This document shows, in pieces, positions 39,101 through 48,100 of a DNA stretch of 64,000 nt. The position numbers and the translations under genes are program-made. How positions within the stretch are numbered: position 1 is the first letter of the stretch; each line of letters starts with the position of its first letter. The notes below the pieces were generated by a model, which saw nothing but the letters and a program-made list of their open reading frames with translations, searched no databases and was not told where the DNA came from. The DNA is from Sthenelais limicola (lineage: Eukaryota > Annelida > Polychaeta > Phyllodocida > Sigalionidae): the NCBI GenBank assembly GCA_942159475.1, contig OW804094.1, positions 11,684,386-11,748,385 of the forward strand, in the 5' to 3' direction.

Positions 39101-42100
39101 ACGGAGGAATGGCCTTTAGCATATCAATGATATGACTTGAGAAGGTACGACCACCTTTGACGAGTTTTGAGGCATGTGCCAACACACCACAAAGCACCTT
39201 CAGCTGGTGAGGAGAAGCCTTTCTTTTCTTCTTGAAAAAGGCAATTTCAGTGTGAAGTTTACAAAGCTTGTCCTCAGGAAGGGACAAAGTCATCTCAGTA
39301 GAGTTTAGGATAATGCCTAAATATTGTGTAGTGGTAGAAGGGGAAGAACACTTCTGCCAGGCAACAGAAAATCCTAACTGACCCAGCAATCCGATGAGAG
39401 TTGACTGAAGTACCTGACATTCTACCTTTTCATTCTCCCCAGCAGATAAAGTCATCTAAATAATTCACTACATCAGGGATAGAAACACGACCAGACGATT
39501 TCTTCTGCTGAGTAGAAAGTTTTGATATCTTGGATTTAGGCTCCGCCGCAGACGTGAAATGCACGGCCAGCAAAAGAGGGCTGGGCAGGATGAAACCTTC
39601 TGATGGACATCAAATATAGTGATCTACGACTTCCCTGTCATAATTTGAATATGCGGAAATTACATATTGCTTCCCTATAGCAAAACTCAACATATGCTGA
39701 AAATGAGTCAGGTAGCTCTTCCAGTCACCGGAGGAATTAATCAGGTGCTCCAATACGAGCGACATTCCTTAAAAATACTCTGACAGTGTCATCTTAGAAG
39801 GGTCTACTGACTTCATGGGAACTCCCTTCACCAAGCACAAATACTGATAATCGGGGCGAAGAGGCATATCTTGTGTATGTGTAAGTTCATTGGAGAGAAC
39901 ACTGAACCGATCTTATGCCTCAACGAAAACCTGGTGGGGTGAGGCCAATAATACTAATAATAATCAAGGGGCACTGACCAAGAATGATCGGTGACATGGG
40001 GACCACAGTTTTAGCAGGGAAATCGGTAGTACAATCACACACAAATTCAGGAATAGTTTGCTATTGAATAGTAGTTGAACCAACATATATATTGTCCAAT
40101 TATGCCAGATCATTTGTAGAAGAAAAGTTGTTGTCCAAGGGCAAGAAGCAGGGTTGGATGTCTCCATCTTTGATTTCACAGGAAGTGACTTCATGAACTA
40201 GGTTTTGTCTGCAGTGTTGTCCTTTTTGCAAAAACCCACCTTATGTCCATGAACTTTGCATGCTCCACACATGAGAACTAGAACATGAGCCATTGCAATA
40301 TCTGTGATTAAATTTGTAACACACATTGTCAGATCTTCAGATGGTGAAATGGTCATTCCTTCGGAATGGCCATTTTACCATCTGAAGATCTTTTGGCGTA
40401 CATGAATTTCTTGGCTTTACTTCATTTGCAGATGTAAAGTGTGTTGCTATCGACAGGGCGCTCCATGCAGAGAACACTGCCAAAGCAGTGCAAAGAAAAC
40501 AAATAACAAAGTCTTGGTTGTAGCTGGTGTAAGCCAAAGTTATATACAATTTACCAATGAATAAGTTCAGAACATTTTTAAAATAGCTAAGGTAACTCCA
40601 CCCATCTCCGCTGGAAACAACAACTAAATGATCTAACACTAGAGACATCCCATAGAGATATTCTTTACGGGAGATAATTCATGTAATGCATCTTTGGCTT
40701 CCACTGTCTGTCAATGCACTGATTTCAAGTTTATATTTATTACAAATATTATTTCCTTAATAATATACTCACTACATTGAGGGGGTGACTGTCCACATGC
40801 AACTGTTACAGATGTTCCTACTGTTGTAATAAATCCAGGATCACATACTATTGTGTACTCCACATCCCCGGGCACTGGCTCTGTGGGCACTGTAGCTTTG
40901 TGTAGGCTGAATGGCACATAGCATACTGAAACAAATTTAGGTAACTTTAATCTATTAGTAAGTGTGCATTGGAGGCAATTGAGCATTCTTAGAAGCTTAG
41001 CTTGTAAATATTCAGGAGGCAAAAAAAGTATATCCTACAAACAGATTGGATTAGAATCAATCCCCCACCCCATATACCTCAAATGGAACCCTGTTAAGAT
41101 GTTTTTTTGCCTCCCATTGCCTCTCCCCCTGCCCCCCCCCCCCCCCCCCCCCCCCCCACACACCCAACAACAGACATTTCCTGAGTTCCTTTTGGTGGAA
41201 ATATGGTGAAATATATCAATTCCCATCCCGTAGTGAAGCAATGACATGCCATGGTACCTGTCCATGACGCCATTCTTTGGATGACCCAGAAACCTGGTGT
41301 AGGGGCACTAATAGGTTTGTTGTCAGGCAGCGCTGGGGGCCCTGGATGGGGGTGCTCAATGTTAACCCATTTCTAGCCCCTTTCCAACCTAATTTGTTAA
41401 TGAAACATAGTGGAATGGCTTGGCACCATTTTTGGCAATGTGTATGTGAAATATAATGGAGATCTGGCCAGCGGTTTCAGAGAAGATAGCGGTTTAAGGC
41501 TTGAAACCCTTATTTTATTAATATAGAGATAATCATTTATTTCTCACTAGGTTGAAGAAACTATTCTCTAGACACTTTTGAAGGGCAGGTCTTCCTGTAC
41601 ATGCCTGAGTATTACACAAATGAAATGACTTGAATTGTGTAGTTAGTATGACAAAACAATGCTTACCACACACTCCAGCATTTGCACAGTCCACCGGAGC
41701 AGTTGAGACAGCCTGGTACCCGGATGCACAGACATAGGTGTACTTTCCACTTACCTCATCCACCACAGCATTAGCCAGCCCGGCGAATGTTGGCACATCA
41801 CATACTACAAGAACAAATGTTGAGAAATGATGCGTAAAATTGTTGAAGTGCAAAATATTCAACCGAATAGATCACCTATGATATATGACTGTTATGGATT
41901 CAGTGTATTTTCCTTGTGTCTATAATGACTTACAAACACACCATAAATCAAAACGGTAATGTCACATTTTCTTTCTATGCTCTCTACTCATGAGAAGGGA
42001 ATCTGGCAGAGTGATGAATCATGTTTCTCTTCTTTGTATCAATGTTTGACATGATATATTGGAAATAGAAAGAAATTTGTTATACCATTAAATATGTACT

Positions 42101-45100
42101 CACAGCATTGAGGGGGTGACTGTCCACATGGGACTGTTGCAGTGGTTCCTTTTGTTGTAGTAAATCCAGCATCACATACTATTGTGTACTCCACATCCCC
42201 TGCCACTGGAGCGGTGGGCACTGTAGCTCTGTGGAGACTGAATGGTACATGGCATACTGAAACAAAGATACCCCGATCAGCATGAATATGAATGTATGAG
42301 GCTCTGCAGAAAGAACTTAAACATTCTTCCAAATCTTTGTCAAATAACTTTCTGAGGTAGACAAAAAGAATAGACAAAAAAGAATCAAGTTTTAAAAGTG
42401 GTTGGAGAGTACATACCACAACCATAAACACCAGGACAAGAAGGAGCACAATCTTCAGGATTCGGATTGATTGGTGTCCAGCCAAACTGACACATGTATA
42501 TGAAGGTATCATCTTCTGTATTTATGCTTGACACCCATCCACGTTCCAATTCAACATCAATTGCACATGCTGAAATAGGATAGATAATCACATCTTCTTA
42601 TTTGCTATTTTACCAGGTAATTGGTTAACCATACCTGATTTGTCCAATTACACCCAACAAGGCCACTATAATTTACTATTACTGTTTTTAACAGAATATC
42701 TTTTAACAATATGTGTTGGTGTAGGTCAATTATTTCCATTCATGTATGCTTTGGTGAGGCTCAGAAGTTAAATGAAATAGCAGAATGTCAATATTCAATT
42801 CATAAATATCAACTAAAATGTATATATCCTTCAAAACAAAGAAAACCCTTCAACTGTTTTTATTCATTCACATATACATGTATAGTGAAATGCCACAAAT
42901 ATTATGTGGTATACCAGTTACTTCTGCACCAGCATTTTCCTCATTTAATAGGAATACAATTAACATTTAGGATTATTGTTGTCAACTCTGATTTATAACC
43001 CTAAGAGAATTTTGAAACTTGCCATATCTATGGAGTACCTGTTTGTCCCATTTATAGAAAAAAACAATTCAATTTTGTGAAAAAGTATCACAAGTTAACT
43101 CACTCCTACAAGTTAAGTATGGTTAACCTTCACAAGTTTAATGATCTTATCACTCCTACAAGTTAAGTATGGTTAACCTTCACAAGTTTAATGATCTTAT
43201 CAAATTTACTGATATCATATATCATGGGATTGTATTTATCAATATTTGCCTATATTTGCTGTTATATATTCATATAAGGTGTTATATGTTTATATAGAAA
43301 GTGGCTTGCATGCATAACTGCAAGCTTGTAGATGGGACGTGGCTTGCATGAATGCAAGCCCAAGTGATGGGCGTGGCTTGGAAACATGTATCCCCTTTGT
43401 CATGCCTAAACACCATATTGCTAAGATAAGTTGGAAAAGAATGGAACAAAATTTAGAAAATCATTAGACAAAATTAACTGAGAATACAGCTTTAATGCCC
43501 ATTGTTTTCATGAAAAACAAGAACTCCTACTCACTCCTACAATCAAACAACTCATAATCCAGGCTGAATCCAGTGTACTGAACAGTGAAATCAGATGAGA
43601 ATGTCAGTGTAGCTGGGTCGTTTGTTATGAAGGGGTCAGCTATGGTTCTTCCTGTTAGACTGAAAAGAAAATTAATTCTCATGAGTTGTATAGGCACCTT
43701 TTGTGAGGACCTCCATGACCTCTGATCCTCCCTTTCTCTTGTTTCCTCTTGTCTCCCCCCACTCCCCTCCTTAACTTAAAGAAAGAAATAGACAGTACTA
43801 ACCGCAGTTATGTATTTCCGATTGTTCTTCACCAAGTTTGAGGCGGGTGAAACGCCGGAAACAAGAAAGAAGAACAATCGTGAAATACATAACTAAGGTT
43901 AGTTTGAGATTTATTTGACCTCTTCCAAATGATTTTAAACATATTAGATTGCTTTTAATTATGGTAACTTGCTGCAAGAGAACTACAGCAAGGGCATGGC
44001 ACGGTTACATTAATGTTTGAATTTATGACGGCCATCGTATTAAACGTTGACGGCCGCCACCCTTTCAGTGCTTAGCAGACAACGTAACGTCATAGCATGG
44101 CATGTCCCTATGACAATGCTGGACTACTTTCGAAATAACCAATGAAAATGCAGACAAATAACTGGGTCATCCGTTTCTTCCCTAGGGAGGAATGAGAATT
44201 GTTTCTTCCCGCTCACTTGCATATAGCGAGTCTATATAAAGTCTATGCACACGCCATTCCAGAGGTGAAATAAGAAATTATTTGTATATGTTAATTTAGG
44301 ATCCTTTATCAAATTTATGAGCACAGTGTGATTTGTCTTTGATAATGCTTTGGTTTGATGTGCAACATGATAATAAAAACAGAATATTTCTCATTTTGTA
44401 CCCAAAACATTCTATTTTCTGAGCTGGTTGCCATGGTGATGAATTACCACATTTCCCAGAGGTTGGTATAGGAATCATTTCTCAAAACATACTACCCCAA
44501 AAAGAAAATGGGGCTGATGAAATGCACCCTACTATTCTGGAAGTACTGCTTCGGCAGATGATTGCATCCTTTTCTGATAGTAAACTTTCTAAATCTGAAT
44601 AAAAATATAATATGTAGTGGGTCCGCCATAACATAGCATCCCCGCTGCCTATGAAACCAACACCATGCTGCGGCAACAGGAAGCACCACTACCAGAGCCG
44701 GAAGCGACACGTAATACCGGCCAGTTCCAGCATGAACACCTGCGGACGGTAGATGCTTTGGGAGGAGATGGGACCGTGCTTGACACTATGGATACATTTT
44801 GTTGTTTTAATTCAAATTGTTTATTACTTTGACCTGGGTGTAGAGTAGATAAAACCTGGTGCAAACGAATCTCACTTTGTTACTGGTTGTTCTTTCTCTA
44901 AAGACCTTGTCTGAATCTCCATTTCATTACAAATATATTTTTTACTTGTAACATTTAAAGTATATATATGTAATATTAAGCATGGTATCCACTTGCACGT
45001 CAACCATCCACCAAGCGGTCACCGTCAGATGGTTACCCCTGGGTCTGTCCAAGTCAGTGCAAGTGGATACCACAGCCACTGTCGAGCAGAAGGGTGCTCC

Positions 45101-48100
45101 CTCGACGTGACCCCCTCCCGTTCATATCTAAATATTTTGATTTTGATGGGAGTGTCACCGTCGGACGGTCCCCAACCAAAAATGTTTTGTTTTTGTTTTT
45201 TATGGCCATAAAAAGTGTTCTTATCACCTGAGTACATTGTCTTGACGTCTGGTAGTACCTTAAAGTACCTTAGCACAATGATTATTCGATTGGAATGTTT
45301 AGGATGTTTCTCTGATTCTACTCATTTGGTAATCTCAGACTTTTGCATTTGGGATATACAGGCCCTTGTACTTCAGTGATGAAACTGGATTTATTCATGA
45401 AACTTTTCTTATATTGTTGCTATTGTTTTTTGATCGATCTCCATATTATTCAATAATGATATTTACGTTTGCCACAATTATTAGTTAAATCATTAATCGG
45501 AATAAATCAATAATTATTTAGTCTGTGCAAGAGCCAGTAGTACTCACACATGGGAAACTTATTTAATATAGACAATTCCTAGACATCATTCTAAAAACAA
45601 TGATAATTATATAATTATATCAAATATATACCCTCTGACAAAAAGGGGCAGGGGTATATATACCCCAGTAAGACAAGGGGAAAGGGGCTCAGTCTGTTAG
45701 TTAGAAGATAGAAGGCAGAAGGCAGAATGAGCATGGAAATTATAGTTTTACTTTTTCAGAATCTCTTATATATAGGGTTAGGTGGTCATCAATAACGGAA
45801 ATCGTTTGTAATTTACAAGTGTAATTTACACACTAGTGGTAGTTTAATGCTGCTTCTCATAAATTGTGTATAGGAAGGACAACTATGTTAAAATAATATA
45901 CATCACATAATATACATCACTACTTTAAGGGATGGTCCTGGGTATGAGCATAAAGTGCCTTTCTGTCTCTTTTTCTGTCTCTCTCTCCCTTCTTCTCTAT
46001 CTCTATTTCCTGGGTAAGGTCATAAATCCCTCTCAGCTCTCCCGCCCCTGATATAACCTTCAGTATGGTAAAGCAACCATTCTCACTCACTCACTAGTTT
46101 AAGGGAGTGCTATTGCATAAACCTACCAAGGTATTATAGGCAGAGGTCACCACTTGTATTGCCTAACACAGCCATTACACTTCTAAATCTAGTCACCTAT
46201 ACTAAACAGGGAGGTGGTAGGGTGAGTGACAAGTGAATGGTGCATGACCTATGAGGCGAGTAAAAAGACCAGATGCTTAGTCAGATAATTGTCATGTACA
46301 TAAACCCCTTATCACTACACTACAATGAGTGAACAGATATAAAATATTGCTATAGTTCTGAACAGGCTCCTTTTGGAATAAAGGGGGAAAATGCCATATG
46401 GTTTGGTCATAAAGACCGCCTCCCTGATTTGCCCTACCGCCTCTGTTGGTAGACTGGAACCAGCGGTGGGACGACCTGAGCCACCACCGTGGCCCAGCTG
46501 TTGTTTTAGAGAGGAGGTGACAGACTCAAGATGTTTAATGGAATTCCGTCTTCCACACATCCCTATCAAAGAAGTATCGCCGCTACAAAACTATCAGATT
46601 ACCAACTATACTTTAAGAGGATGAAGCTTGAGGGGCATATGCACTGAATTATCAATATAATGATAATGAAGTATGAATGTAATACTTCATCAAATCAAAG
46701 AGGTAGGAGGTAGGAGTCAAAAAGGTTATTAACCATTACTCTTGCATATATACCGGATCTGTCCAGCGGTGACTGGATCTGACCACAATCTTATTCTTGG
46801 ATGTTCAAGGTTGTGCCGGAATGCACAGGTGTACCTGTCTGATGTGCGAATTCTGCATTAACAACTGCTTGATAACTCTACTTTCCAATACACTATAATG
46901 ACCTACTGGCCGGGTTTATGATTCTCCGGCAAAATAACGCTTTAGGCGGAAACTTTCTAGCTAGCACTGGCTGGCCGAATAAAGCCACACTGCAGTGGGC
47001 AAGGCTTAGCAGGCACGGTCTCGCTTTTAACAGTCAAGTAATTACTTTCATTAGTCAGTTTTTAGTATGGACAGTCCACTACTACCACCACTACTACTGA
47101 GTCTCAGAAGCCACTTTCAGTCAGCCGGTGCTAGCTCGAAAGTTGTCGCTCATTGCCAAAATAACTGCCAAAATAACTCATTGCCATAACACAAAGCGAC
47201 AGCGCTACAATTTATTGTGACAATGACGTCCCACCATTTAGCGGATTACGTAACCAGCCGAGCTCAATACCCAGCCCTTAATGGTTGCATTCAGGAAGTA
47301 AGTTGGTGTCATAGCAGAGTGGGAAATTAGCACCCGCCCGCCACCAAAAATGTGTGTGGGCGGGTAAAACCGCCAAGCTACCCGCCCTCCTTGGCGGGTA
47401 AATGATGCTAGACAGGAATTGAGCTACACATGAATTTATAGGTTGTCATGAGTACAAAATATCCACTGCTAGAATCCACTAGACCCACACACGCCAGAGG
47501 GTCTTCAGCTAAGGGTGTTTTTCAAGAGCATCCTCCACTTCAGCAGACGGGACGTGAGGGGTTTGACAAGCTCATGAAGTATCACTTTGTCTTCAAAAGG
47601 GACTAGACTAACACTCTTAACCATAAACCAATGGAGAAGAACCATCAGCCGACAAGCAACAAGAGAAATAAAACACATGACCAATGCCTCTACGCCACGG
47701 GCAGGGACACTTGCATCATGTCTAACTTGAAGAAGTACATATCAAAACTTCACCCTCCACACACTCCACACACTTCTACCAACGTCCTAAACTGAATAGC
47801 AAGCCAGATGATGCAGTGTGGTACTGCAACATGGGCGTGGGAACAAATGCTTTGGCAAACTTCATGCCTTTCATTTCTGAACAAGCAGGAACGTATCAAC
47901 GTTACACTAACCACAATCTCTTTGTGTGACAACTGTGACAGTTCGCAGGGACTCTGACAAATTTGAGGACAACAACATCATTGCTACTACAGGCCTCACA
48001 TGCACCCAGTCAATAACATACTACTCAACCATCAGGGACAAGAAACGCTGTGACATGTCCCATGCCATATCAGAGTACGCTGGCTACAGGGTTGAGGCGG

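Larger units (their letters stand above)
37410..40648 (-). mobile_element. DIRS-type retroelement, unit 6
   Basis: Copy of the unit 5 element carried by the segmental duplication, not a separate insertion: flanks and the YLDD and YR frameshifts are shared. The gag zinc cluster region retains the 61-bp foldback (40331-40391) that unit 5 has lost. Confidence 0.78.
35815..41822. repeat. Second-type duplicated unit 6
   Basis: Near-identical copy of unit 5, about 300 bp shorter because the polypyrimidine part of the intron insertion (34702-35055) is missing. Similarity ends just right of exon B, where 41823 onward continues into single-copy intron. Confidence 0.87.

Noticed and set aside
24..41822. 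Array as an assembly artefact (collapsed or repeated haplotypes)
   Set aside because: Units differ by private insertions, deletions and substitutions, and exons differ in translation, so simple re-use of one sequence is unlikely, though long reads would settle it.
44482..45276. Several 60-80 codon frames in the CUB intron
   Set aside because: No domain, no repeat support, and overlapping on both strands; chance frames.
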